Of a DNA stretch of 64,000 nucleotides, positions 51,001-59,256 are shown one piece after another; position 1 is the first letter of the stretch; the number at the start of each line of letters is the position of its first letter. The notes beneath the pieces are model-generated. The model made no database searches. It saw only the letters and a program-made list of their open reading frames with translations, and was not told the DNA's origin. The translations under genes were made by a program, and so were the position numbers. The stretch comes from an uncultured Prevotellaceae bacterium (lineage in GTDB: Bacteria; Bacteroidota; Bacteroidia; Bacteroidales; Bacteroidaceae). The stretch lies in contig ONDS01000001.1 in the NCBI GenBank assembly GCA_900316685.1, positions 124,001-188,000 on the forward strand, written 5' to 3'.

Positions 51001-51224
51001 CCCTACGAAAATGAATGCGGTATGATGGTGATAACGAACACGAATACAACGAATAACACGAAGGGGTCTGTAGAAGGGAGGATTCGTGAAGATTCGTGAG
51101 ATTAGTGTTCGTTTTTTCACATGATTTTGTGTCGCGCGCTTTTCCGGCGGCCCTTTTATTGGCCGCCTCCCTTTGCGCGCAACACAGAATCATGTCCTTC
51201 TTTTTTTTTTCTTTAAAGGGGAAA
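51001..51224. repeat. direct repeat of 41767-41995 downstream of SUMF1 copy C
   Basis: The 3' flank of copy C matches the 3' flank of copy B over about 225 bp, up to and including the coding end CTCGGCTTGCGCCTCGCCC. Confidence 0.85.
51119..51195. repeat. 77-bp inverted repeat downstream of SUMF1 copy C
   Basis: The 21-bp outer arms (ACATGATTTTGTGTCGCGCGC and its complement with two mismatches) enclose the GGCGGCC / GGCCGCC inner arms. Apart from small changes it is the same element as 41884-41961. Confidence 0.85.
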
Positions 51225-52205
51225 CTATAGGGCGAGGCGCAAGCCGAGGTCGTCGTCGCGGTCGTCAGGGTAGTAGCCGCTGCGGTACGACACCCGACAG
51301 TACCCAGCGTTGAGAGACCGGCAGCCGCCGCGGCGCACGCGGCGGGAGGCCGAGGTATTGTTGCAGGGGTTCGTGGAGGGCGACTTGCCATAGTAGCCGC
51401 TGTCGTACCAGTCCTGACACCACTCCCATACGTTGCCCGCCATATCGTAGAGGCCCAGTTCGTTGGCCTGTTTCTGGCCCACGGGGTGGGTCTTGAAACC
51501 GCTGTTGCTAACATACCACGCTACCGAGCCGATGTCGTTGGAGCCGGCATATTTGTAGCCACGGCTCTTGCTGCCACCGCGGGCGGCGTATTCCCACTCC
51601 GCCTCGGTGGGCAGGCGGAACTTCCTGCCCGTGAGTTGGTTCAGACGCGTGATGAACTGCTGGCAGTCGTTCCAGGATACTTTTTCCACAGGTAGGTTGT
51701 CGCCTTTGAAGTTTGACGGGTTGCTGCCCATGACCGCCTGCCACAGGGCCTGGGTCACTTCCGTATGCCCGATGTAGTAGTCGGAGAGCGTCACGCGGTG
51801 GGCGGGTTTCTCGTCGCTATCGGCATCGTTGCCCTGCTCTGAGGTGGCACCCATCTGGAAAGTGCCGCCCCGCACCGCCACCATGGTGAAGGTGACGCCA
51901 TTGACGGTGATGGTGAGGTTCTGGCCTGCGCTTTGGGAGCCTGAGGAGGAACTCGAGGAAGAGCTCTGCTGCCGGCTCTCGATTCGGCGTTTCTCCTCTG
52001 CCAGGCGGGAGTAGTTGGAGCAGTTCAAATCGCGGATTGTCTGGTTGTCAATAGCCCTTTGAAGTAGATTAATAGCATGAGTAGTGTTGCCGTTGCTCAC
52101 TGCTTGCCTGGCTTCGCTGATGACCATGTCGATGACTTCGCATTGCGCCATGGATGCAGTGCAGGACAAAAGGGCGAGGAAGAGGATAGATAATAGTTTT
52201 TTCAT
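51225..52205 (-). CDS. SUMF1/FGE-fold secreted protein with DGR-like variable C-terminus (copy C)
   Basis: The 326-residue product has a signal peptide (LFLALLSCTASMA, then QCEV), a helical region unlike A and B in sequence, a Ser-rich linker, and an FGE-like domain close to copy B (GGTFQMGATSEQGNDAD, FRLPTEAEWEYAARG, WEWCQDWYDSGY). The C-terminal variable codons at 51249-51335 are again NNC-biased. The 3' flank is shared with copy B, while the 5' flank is not shared with the other copies. It probably acts outside the cytoplasm as a binding protein. Confidence 0.88.
   Translation of the reverse strand: MKKLLSILFLALLSCTASMAQCEVIDMVISEARQAVSNGNTTHAINLLQRAIDNQTIRDLNCSNYSRLAEEKRRIESRQQSSSSSSSSGSQSAGQNLTITVNGVTFTMVAVRGGTFQMGATSEQGNDADSDEKPAHRVTLSDYYIGHTEVTQALWQAVMGSNPSNFKGDNLPVEKVSWNDCQQFITRLNQLTGRKFRLPTEAEWEYAARGGSKSRGYKYAGSNDIGSVAWYVSNSGFKTHPVGQKQANELGLYDMAGNVWEWCQDWYDSGYYGKSPSTNPCNNTSASRRVRRGGCRSLNAGYCRVSYRSGYYPDDRDDDLGLRLAL
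51228..51338 (-). other. candidate DGR variable region, copy C
   Basis: After the invariant TGT-CGG-GTG-TCG come TAC, CGC, AGC, GGC, TAC, TAC, CCT, GAC, GAC, CGC, GAC, GAC, GAC, then the invariant CTC-GGC-TTG-CGC. Upstream variable codons are CGC, TGC, CGG, TCT, CTC, AAC, GGG and TAC. Confidence 0.65.
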
Positions 52206-52256
52206 TTTAGTTATTGAGTTTGTGAGTTGATGAGCATGAAGGAGAATGTAGAGTCT

Positions 52257-53105
52257 TTACATTGCGAGACGGAAGCCTGTCCATGAATTAGAGGAATTCA
52301 TAGAAATACCATTACGGGCGGAAACGCGATTGCGATTAGGAGCATCACCACGTGTCACCCTCTGGTTCGAGCTCCCAGTATAACCCTGCGGATTGGTCTG
52401 TGCCGTACCGCTGTACTTCCCGTATTTGTCGCTACAATAATCAGCTATGAAGTTCGACATGCCATATATGCCCAGTTCATTGGGCGAGGGGGCAATCTTA
52501 TGACCCTTGCTTTTCTTTCCGCCACGGGCGGCATATTCCCACTCCGCCTCGGTGAGCAGACGAAACTTGCGCCCTGTCAGTTGATTGAGTTTTCTAATGA
52601 AAGTATTACATTCATCCCAATATATCATGACTGCAAAGGAAGAGTATTTGCGCATCTCAGGTTTGGGTGTCATAAGTGCATCCCAAAGCTCCACGGTCAC
52701 CTGTTCCTGAGCAATATAATAGTCAGAGAGTGTCACCTGATGGACGGGTTTTTCGTCATCCTTGGCATCGTCGCCCTGCTCTTCCGTGGCACCCATCAAA
52801 AATGTGCCGCCTTCCACCTTGATCATCGTGATGCTGATGCTATCGTTGACGGGAATGACAAGGTATTGGTTTGTCTCAATGCGTTCTATCTCCTCAGACA
52901 ACAAGCCATAGTCGGCGCAGGAGCGCAATTCGGGCTATGCCTGGGCTGCACGGAGCAAGGCTAAGGCATCGGCGTTCTTACCCTTGTTGACGAGCCCCTT
53001 AGCTTCATTCATGATAGTGCGCACCACGGAACAGACATCCTGCTGCGCCATGGATGAAGTGCTGGCCATGAAGGCGAGGAAGAGGATAGATAATAGTTTT
53101 TTCAT
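52257..53105 (-). pseudogene. SUMF1/FGE-fold protein interrupted by an in-frame TAG (copy D)
   Basis: The frame runs from the ATG at 53105 (MKKLLSILFLAFMASTSSMA, a signal peptide) to a TAG at 52935-52937, then continues in the same frame to 52257. Paralogues A and B read straight through at this point (RAQ-N-I-PEL against RAAQA-stop-PEL). The rest is diverged (GGTFLMGATEEQGDDAK, FRLLTEAEWEYAARG). Its C-terminus uses AT-ending codons and does not show the NNC pattern, so it is not a DGR target. A sequencing error would restore the gene; otherwise it is a nonsense pseudogene. The promoter is like that of copy A. Confidence 0.75.
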
Positions 53106-53145
53106 TTGGTTGGTGTTCTGTTTGATGGCAAATGGTATTGCACTG

Positions 53146-53176
53146 CAAAGATAGTGCAAATCGAGCGAAGAACAAA
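53146..53176 (-). promoter_or_regulatory. promoter of SUMF1 copy D
   Basis: TTTG (53176-53173), 19 nt, then TATCTTTG (53153-53146) on the minus strand, as in copy A. Confidence 0.78.
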
Positions 53177-53193
53177 ATGAACAAGTTCATTTT
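53174..53193. promoter_or_regulatory. palindromic operator-like site, SUMF1 copy D
   Basis: AAAATGAAC-AA-GTTCATTTT overlaps the -33 box. It is the third instance in the window. Confidence 0.6.
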
Positions 53194-53507
53194 TTATTCC
53201 GAGTGCCGCCTATCTCATCAAAAGTATTGGTTTTTTGTAGGGGCGGTGCCGCCGTGCCCGCCCGAACATTTTTCGGAAAAAAATTGGAATAATTAGAATA
53301 ATTAGGCATAATGATTCTTTCGTTGGCAAGACCTCCGCACATCATTTTTAACGCGAATGCCCATCAATTGACCATGAATTTTCCAGAAATAGAATTCATG
53401 ATTATTACCGAAAAAAACAATTCATGATCATTCGCGGTTCATTTACGGCAATTCATGTGGAAAAAAGTGGAATTCGTTGTTTTGAAAAAATGGAAGTCCT
53501 GAAATGA

Positions 53508-53573
53508 AATCGGGGCGGTCAGAAGACCGTCCCGATTGTTAAGATAATGCTGTTAAGCGCAACGCTGCGCTTA
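53508..53573 (-). terminator. two tandem hairpins after xylA
   Basis: On the minus strand, the arms TAAGCGCA / TGCGCTTA (53553-53573) begin 7 bp past the xylA stop. A second 13-bp stem follows, AATCGGGACGGTC with its partner, which has one G-T pair (53508-53537). Confidence 0.75.
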
Positions 53574-53580
53574 GCAAGGA

Positions 53581-54900
53581 TTATTTGCTGTAGAGAGCCA
53601 CGATGGTCTCGTACTTCTCTTGCTTGCCGGAGGTCTGCTTGGGCTCGCCTACCTTCTTGCCGTACTCGTAAGCCTGTTCGAGAGTGAGTTTGCCGTCTTC
53701 GAAGTCCTTGCCGATACCTTCGTCGAAGGAAGCGTAGCGGGCCTTCTTCATGGCGGGCAGTTCGCTCTCCTCGAGGATGGCGGCGGCGTTGAGCAGCGCG
53801 CGAGCCATTGCATCCATACCGCTGATGTGAGCGATGAAGAGATCCTCGAGGTCGGTGCTGTTACGACGGATCTTGGCGTCGAAGTTGGTACCACCATTGC
53901 CGAGGCCGCCATTGCGGATGATCTCCAGCATGGCCTGTGTCAGCTCGTAGTTGTCGATGGGGAACTGGTCGGTATCCCAGCCGTTCTGTGCGTCGCCACG
54001 GTTGGCGTCGATGCTGCCGAGCATGCCGGCGTCGACGGCGCAAGCCAGTTCATGCTCGAAGGTGTGGCCGGCGAGCGTGGCGTGGTTGACCTCGATGTTC
54101 ACCTTGAAGTCCTTGTCGAGGTTATGGGCGCGGAGGAAGCCGATGACCGTCTCGGTGTCGACATCATACTGGTGCTTGGAAGGCTCCATGGGTTTGGGTT
54201 CGATGAGGAAGGTGCCCTTGAATCCCTTGCTGCGAGCGTAGTCGCGCGCCATGGTGAGCATGGTGGCCATGTGTTCCTTCTCACGTTTCTGGTCGGTGTT
54301 GAGCAGGCTCATGTAGCCCTCGCGTCCGCCCCAGAACACGTAGTTTTGACCGCCGAGCTTGATGGTAGCGTCGATGGCATTCTTGATCTGAACGATAGCG
54401 CGTGCCACCACGTCGAAGTCGGGGTTGGTGGAAGCGCCGTTGGCATAACGCTTATTGCCGAACACGTTAGCGGTGCCCCAAAGCAGTTTGATGTTAGGAT
54501 ATTCCTTCATCTTGACCTGGGCATAGTCGGTGATGGCTTTCATGCGAGCCTCATACTCCTCGACGGTAGCACCCTCGTCGACGAGGTCGACATCGTGGAA
54601 GCAGAAATACTCGATGCCCAGTTTGTCCATGATCTCGAAACCGGCGTCCATCTTGTCCTTAGCACGCTGTACGGCATCCTCGGCCTTGTCCCACTCATAG
54701 CTGCGGGTCTGTCCGCCGAACTGGTCGGCGCTGGCTCCTCCGAGGGTGTGCCACCAAGCCATGGCGAACTTCAGCCAATCCTTCATTTTCTTGCCCATGA
54801 CCACCTTTTCAGGCTCATAGTAATGGAAAGCCATTACGTTCTTGCTCTCTTTTCCTTCGAAAGGAATCTTACCGGTAAACGGAAAATACTCTTTTGCCAT
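53581..54900 (-). CDS. xylA: xylose isomerase XylA
   Basis: XylA interconverts D-xylose and D-xylulose. The 439-residue length is that of the long (class II) enzymes. Active-site segments are present: FCFHDVDLVDEG with the catalytic histidine, LIEPKPMEPSKHQYD, and NIEVNHATLAGHTFEHEL with metal ligands, then GSIDANRGD. It follows xylB with a 69-bp gap on the same strand and is ended by two hairpins. Together the pair feeds xylose into the pentose phosphate pathway. No xylose transporter or regulator is adjacent. Confidence 0.96.
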   Translation of the reverse strand: MAKEYFPFTGKIPFEGKESKNVMAFHYYEPEKVVMGKKMKDWLKFAMAWWHTLGGASADQFGGQTRSYEWDKAEDAVQRAKDKMDAGFEIMDKLGIEYFCFHDVDLVDEGATVEEYEARMKAITDYAQVKMKEYPNIKLLWGTANVFGNKRYANGASTNPDFDVVARAIVQIKNAIDATIKLGGQNYVFWGGREGYMSLLNTDQKREKEHMATMLTMARDYARSKGFKGTFLIEPKPMEPSKHQYDVDTETVIGFLRAHNLDKDFKVNIEVNHATLAGHTFEHELACAVDAGMLGSIDANRGDAQNGWDTDQFPIDNYELTQAMLEIIRNGGLGNGGTNFDAKIRRNSTDLEDLFIAHISGMDAMARALLNAAAILEESELPAMKKARYASFDEGIGKDFEDGKLTLEQAYEYGKKVGEPKQTSGKQEKYETIVALYSK

Positions 54901-54969
54901 TTTGAAATATTTAAAGATTAAAAGATTAAATGTAGTTTTTTGAGGGAGCGTGATTACGCCATTTCCTTA

Positions 54970-56469
54970 TCATTTTGCGACCACGGTGGCGAGGCGCTCC
55001 TTCCACTGTGCGTAGGCATCGAGATACTGCTGGAGGTGTTCCTGGTCGGGTTCAATGACCGCCAGTTTCTTCAGCGATGCGAAGGCCTCGTTGTTGTCCT
55101 TATAGATACCGCATCCTATGCCGGCACCCTTGGCGGCGCCCACGCTGCCATCGGTCTCGCTGAGTTCGATGGTGGCTCCGCTCACCGAGGCGAGCGTATT
55201 GCGGAAGAGCGGACTGAGGAACATATTGGCCTTTCCCGCCTTGATGGTTTTGAGGTCCATGCCCATCTCTTGCATGATCTCCATGCCATAGCAGAAGCTG
55301 AAGACGATGCCTTCCTGAGCCGCCCTCATGAGGTGAGCCTTGCCATGTTTGTTGAAGTTGACCCCATGGATGGAGCATCCCGTCTCCTGGTTTTCGAGCA
55401 CACGCTCGGCACCATTGCCGAAAGGTATGATGGACACGCCCTCGCTGCCGATGGGCACCTGGTCGGTGAGCGTGTTCATGTCGGCATAGGAGATGCCTTC
55501 GGGAGCGATGGTCCGACGCACCCATGCATTGAGGATACCCGTTCCGTTGATGCAGAGGAGCACGCCCAGTCGGTCGAGGTCTTTGGTGTAGTTGACATGA
55601 GCGAAGGTGTTGACACGGCTCTTGGGGTCGTAGTTGATGTTGCCCAGCACACCGTAAACCACGCCTGAGGTGCCTGCCGTGGAAGCGATCTCGCCCGGAT
55701 TGAACACATTGAGCGAAAGCGCGTTGTTAGGCTGGTCGCCAGCGCGATATGAGATAGGAGTGCCCTCCTTGAGTCCCAGTTTGTCGGCTGCCTGTGCGCA
55801 CACTTCCGACTGTATGCTGAAGGTAGGCACGATGTCGGGCACCATGCCTTCGTCGAAACCATAGTAGTCGAGGAGGAACTTCGCCGGTTGCTTCTGTTTG
55901 AAGTCCCAGAGCATGCCCTCGCTGAGTCCGCTGATGGTGGTATTGGTGACACCCGAGAGACGCATGGCGATATAGTCGCCCGGGAGCATGAACTTATCGA
56001 TCTTGTCGAAGAGTTCCGGTTCGTTCTCCTTCACCCATGCCAGTTTGGCTGCCGTGAAGTTGCCCGGGGAGTTAAGCAGATGGGAGAGGCACTGCTCCGA
56101 CCCGAGGTCTTTGAACGCCTTCTCGCCATAGGGCACGGCACGCGAGTCGCACCAGATGATGGCCGGGCGGAGCACCTGCTGCAGTTTGTCGATGCACACC
56201 AGTCCGTGCATCTGGTAGGAGATGCCTATGGCCTTGATGTCTTCACCCTTGGCACCGGTGTCGTTCATCACTTTGCGCAGGCTCAGCTTGGTGTATTCCC
56301 ACCACGATTCTGGGTCTTGTTCAGCCCATCCCGCCTTGACGGCCATAATGGGGGCTTCTTTTTCGGGGAAGAACGCTGATGCGGCGCAGACACCCGTGTC
56401 GGCGTCGACGAGGGATGCCTTGACAGAACTGCTGCCGACATCCAATCCTAAAAGATATCTCTTTGTCAT
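54970..56469 (-). CDS. xylB: xylulokinase XylB
   Basis: XylB phosphorylates D-xylulose to xylulose-5-phosphate. The 499-residue protein belongs to the FGGY kinases, with the N-terminal phosphate loop LGLDVGSSSVKASLVD, ISYQMHGLVCID, the catalytic region RAGDQPNNALSLNV, AGTSGVVYGV, and a C-terminal GSVGAAKGAGIG. It is the first gene of the xylB-xylA operon. I do not see a convincing -33/-7 promoter upstream. Confidence 0.95.
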   Translation of the reverse strand: MTKRYLLGLDVGSSSVKASLVDADTGVCAASAFFPEKEAPIMAVKAGWAEQDPESWWEYTKLSLRKVMNDTGAKGEDIKAIGISYQMHGLVCIDKLQQVLRPAIIWCDSRAVPYGEKAFKDLGSEQCLSHLLNSPGNFTAAKLAWVKENEPELFDKIDKFMLPGDYIAMRLSGVTNTTISGLSEGMLWDFKQKQPAKFLLDYYGFDEGMVPDIVPTFSIQSEVCAQAADKLGLKEGTPISYRAGDQPNNALSLNVFNPGEIASTAGTSGVVYGVLGNINYDPKSRVNTFAHVNYTKDLDRLGVLLCINGTGILNAWVRRTIAPEGISYADMNTLTDQVPIGSEGVSIIPFGNGAERVLENQETGCSIHGVNFNKHGKAHLMRAAQEGIVFSFCYGMEIMQEMGMDLKTIKAGKANMFLSPLFRNTLASVSGATIELSETDGSVGAAKGAGIGCGIYKDNNEAFASLKKLAVIEPDQEHLQQYLDAYAQWKERLATVVAK

Positions 56470-56623
56470 TTGGGTTTAATTATAAGGTTTGAGTATTAAA
56501 ATTTGCATGTTGTGGTTTTCATCAAGTCTTCATCTGCATGTATCAGGATGAGTCAAGAAGAAGGGGTAGTTCCTGATATAATACGTATGAGCGCGTAAAA
56601 TCCCCAAGGGAAATCACGTTTTT

Positions 56624-56953
56624 TTAGAACAAGGTTGGAGAATCTTCTTTATTTCCGTATCCCTGGACAGGAATCTCAGCCGCCTCCTGTTTGAAATCGA
56701 GCAATAGTTGCAGTTCACGGTATGCCCTTGTGTTGATTTTATACACTCCCCTACGGAGCCTGACGACCAATGGCCGTTTGCCTTTGGCCTGTTTGATGAG
56801 AAACATGTTGACACGGCGGTGCACCTCGTCGAAATCGGACTCTTCGAAGAGGTTGTTGATACCATTGAACACATGCAACGAAATCTTCGTCACATGCAGT
56901 CCTTGCGGCCCCGCTTCCCTAAGGATTTGCAAAACATTTTCCTCGATGTTCAT
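56624..56953 (-). CDS. small winged-helix-like protein of unknown function
   Basis: The 109-residue product begins MNIEENVLQILREAGPQGLH, which looks like a short helix-turn-helix or HARE-type winged helix, followed by a basic strand pair (KRPLVVRLRRGVYKIN). It has no signal peptide. It may bind DNA. It lies downstream of the 97-residue winged-helix gene, separated by a hairpin, and upstream of xylB on the same strand. Confidence 0.65.
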   Translation of the reverse strand: MNIEENVLQILREAGPQGLHVTKISLHVFNGINNLFEESDFDEVHRRVNMFLIKQAKGKRPLVVRLRRGVYKINTRAYRELQLLLDFKQEAAEIPVQGYGNKEDSPTLF

Positions 56954-56967
56954 ATCTCTTAACGAAG

Positions 56968-56999
56968 AAGAGGGCTGGTAACGATGTACCAGCCCTCTT
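56968..56999. terminator. terminator after the 97-residue gene
   Basis: A 13-bp perfect stem (AAGAGGGCTGGTA / TACCAGCCCTCTT) with a 6-nt loop lies 20 bp past the stop of the gene at 57020. Confidence 0.8.
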
Positions 57000-57019
57000 T
57001 CTTATATAGTTATTGTCGA

Positions 57020-57313
57020 TTAAGCCAATGTGATCTTCTTCTCTTCGTCCTTCACCTTACCCTCTTTGAGGAGCCATCCAATGCCGAGAAGTGTTTCCTC
57101 TTCAGTGATTTTGGCGTTTTTGGCGATTTCCTTCACGGAGAGAGCCTTTTCAGCGGTAGCGAGAGCCTGATAAACGTCGCCGGCCTTGAAGCCCACGTTT
57201 TCAGCGTTGATAACCACTTCCACCTTCTTCACAGTTTTCTTTGCAGGTGCCTTCTTCTCAGCTGCAGCCTTAGGTGCAGTTTCCTTCTTTGTAGATGCTT
57301 TTTTTTCTGCCAT
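57020..57313 (-). CDS. winged-helix protein with a Lys/Ala-rich tail
   Basis: The 97-residue product has a Lys/Ala-rich, histone-like N-terminus (residues 2-31, such as KKETAPKAAAEKKAPAKK). Its C-terminal winged-helix fold of about 65 residues reads VGFKAGDVYQALATAEKALS and ETLLGIGWLLKEGKVK. Similar small proteins (DUF2582-type) are common in Bacteroidetes. The composition suggests a nucleoid-associated or DNA-binding role. A -7-like TAATTTTG lies at 57373-57366. Confidence 0.8.
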   Translation of the reverse strand: MAEKKASTKKETAPKAAAEKKAPAKKTVKKVEVVINAENVGFKAGDVYQALATAEKALSVKEIAKNAKITEEETLLGIGWLLKEGKVKDEEKKITLA

Positions 57314-57492
57314 GATTTGTAAAAAAATTAATATAGACTAAAGTCTTTTGTTCTTAAATCCGCTGCAAAATTACAGTATCTATTTCGAACAATCTAATTT
57401 TTCTCAAAAAATCTTACAGTTTAAAAGCCACGAAGGATTGAAAGAGCGAATTTCTTGATTTAAATCAACGAAATGGGGTAAGAATCAGCTGG

Positions 57493-59256
57493 TTAGTTCT
57501 CCCCCTGCTTGATGGCGATCATGAGTTCGTCCAATTGTTTTTGGTCGATGGCCGACGGTGCATCGAGCATGACATCGCGCCCAGAATTGTTTTTCGGGAA
57601 GGCGATGCAGTCGCGTATGGAGTCGAGTCCCGCCATGATGGACACGAAACGGTCGAGACCGAAAGCCAGTCCGGCATGAGGTGGCGCGCCATATTTGAAC
57701 GCATTGATGAGGAAGCCGAACTGCGCCATGGCCCTCTCGGGTGTGAAGCCCAGGATGCCGAACATCTTCTCCTGCAGTTTACCGTCGTGGATACGCAGGG
57801 AACCACCGCCCACCTCGATGCCGTTGCACACGAAGTCGTAGGCCATAGCCCTCACCTTCTCCGGCTGGCTGTCGAGCAGCGGTATATCGTCGGGGTTGGG
57901 CATGGTGAAGGGATGGTGTGTGGCCATGAGTCGCTGTTCCTCGTCGCTCCATTCGAAGAGGGGGAAATCGACGATCCACAGACATTCGAACTTATTCTTG
58001 TCGCGCAGTCCCAGCCTGTCGCCCATCTCCAGACGGAGGGTGCACAACTGTATGCGTGCCTTGTTGGCATTGTCGCCGGAGAGGATGAGCACGAGGTCGC
58101 CGTTGTTGGCCCCTGTGGCCTTTCTTACTTCCTCCCACACTTCGGGAGCATAGAACTTGTCGATGCTCGATTTCACCGTTCCATCCTCGTTGAACTTCAC
58201 ATAGACCAGTCCCTTGGCACCCACCTGCGGCCGTTTGACGAAATCGGTGAGTTGGTCGAGCTGTTTGCGCGTATAGTTGGCGCATCCCGGCACACAGATG
58301 CCCCCGATATATTCCGCCTCGTTGAAGACGGGGAAGGAGCCGGTGCCCTTGAGCTGGGGCATGAGTTCGACGAACTCCATACCGAAGCGAAGGTCGGGTT
58401 TGTCGGAGCCGTATCTGCGCATGGCCTCATGCCACGTCATCTGCTGGAGTTTTTCGGGCAGTTGCACATTGAGCACCTCCTTGAAAAGATGGCGTGCCAT
58501 ATCCTCGAAGAGCACGATGACATCCTCTTGGTCGACGAACGACATCTCGCAGTCGATCTGTGTGAACTCCGGCTGTCGGTCGGCCCTGAGGTCTTCGTCG
58601 CGGAAGCACTTGGCGATCTGGAAATAACGGTCGAAGCCACTGACCATGAGCAGTTGCTTCAGCGTCTGCGGGCTTTGCGGCAGGGCGTAGAACTGTCCCG
58701 GGTTCATGCGCGAGGGCACTACGAAGTCGCGAGCCCCCTCGGGTGTCGACCCGATGAGTATGGGTGTTTCCACTTCGATGAAGTCGCGTGCGTCGAGGAA
58801 GTTGCGTATGAGGATGGTCATGCGATGCCTGAGTTCCAGGTTTTTCCTCACGGCGTTTCTCCTGAGGTCGAGGTACCTGTATTTCATGCGTATGTCGTCG
58901 CCACCATCGGTATTGTCTTCGATGGTGAAGGGAGGAGTGGCGCTCTCGCTGAGCACATTGAGTTCGCTGACGATGATCTCGATATCGCCCGTGGGTATGT
59001 TTTTGTTTTTGCTTTGCCGTTCGCACACCTGTCCGACAGCCTGGATGCAGTATTCACGTCCGAGCTTGTTGGCGCGTTCGCACAATTCAGCATTGACAGC
59101 CTCGTTGAACACCAGTTGCGTGATACCATACCTGTCACGCAGGTCGACGAAAGTCATTCCACCCATCTTCCTGGTGCGTTGTACCCATCCGGCGAGTGTC
59201 ACCACCTCGCCCACATTCGAGAACCTCAGTTCTCCACACGTTTTTGTCCTGTACAT
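57493..59256 (-). CDS. aspS: aspartyl-tRNA synthetase AspRS
   Basis: AspRS charges tRNA-Asp. This 587-residue bacterial-type class II enzyme has the N-terminal OB-fold ([20 protein letters not shown]), motif 2 with [20 protein letters not shown], a large insertion domain typical of bacteria, and motif 3 [15 protein letters not shown] near the end. It has a complete promoter at 59304-59334 and no gene closely linked upstream. Confidence 0.97.
   Translation of the reverse strand: MYRTKTCGELRFSNVGEVVTLAGWVQRTRKMGGMTFVDLRDRYGITQLVFNEAVNAELCERANKLGREYCIQAVGQVCERQSKNKNIPTGDIEIIVSELNVLSESATPPFTIEDNTDGGDDIRMKYRYLDLRRNAVRKNLELRHRMTILIRNFLDARDFIEVETPILIGSTPEGARDFVVPSRMNPGQFYALPQSPQTLKQLLMVSGFDRYFQIAKCFRDEDLRADRQPEFTQIDCEMSFVDQEDVIVLFEDMARHLFKEVLNVQLPEKLQQMTWHEAMRRYGSDKPDLRFGMEFVELMPQLKGTGSFPVFNEAEYIGGICVPGCANYTRKQLDQLTDFVKRPQVGAKGLVYVKFNEDGTVKSSIDKFYAPEVWEEVRKATGANNGDLVLILSGDNANKARIQLCTLRLEMGDRLGLRDKNKFECLWIVDFPLFEWSDEEQRLMATHHPFTMPNPDDIPLLDSQPEKVRAMAYDFVCNGIEVGGGSLRIHDGKLQEKMFGILGFTPERAMAQFGFLINAFKYGAPPHAGLAFGLDRFVSIMAGLDSIRDCIAFPKNNSGRDVMLDAPSAIDQKQLDELMIAIKQGEN

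Larger units (their letters stand above)
53103..53459. repeat. direct repeat of 41264-41618 upstream of copy D
   Basis: This holds the same promoter, operator and downstream dispersed-repeat words, in the same order, as the 5' flank of copy A. No gene lies in this stretch. Confidence 0.85.

Noticed and set aside
52935-52937. TAG read through as an amino acid
   Set aside because: All other genes use standard stops, including TAG at the ends of copies A, B and C. Recoding would be an unnecessary assumption.
53620-54921. 433-codon open frame opposite xylA
   Set aside because: It is antisense to an intact xylose isomerase and has no independent start signal or family match.
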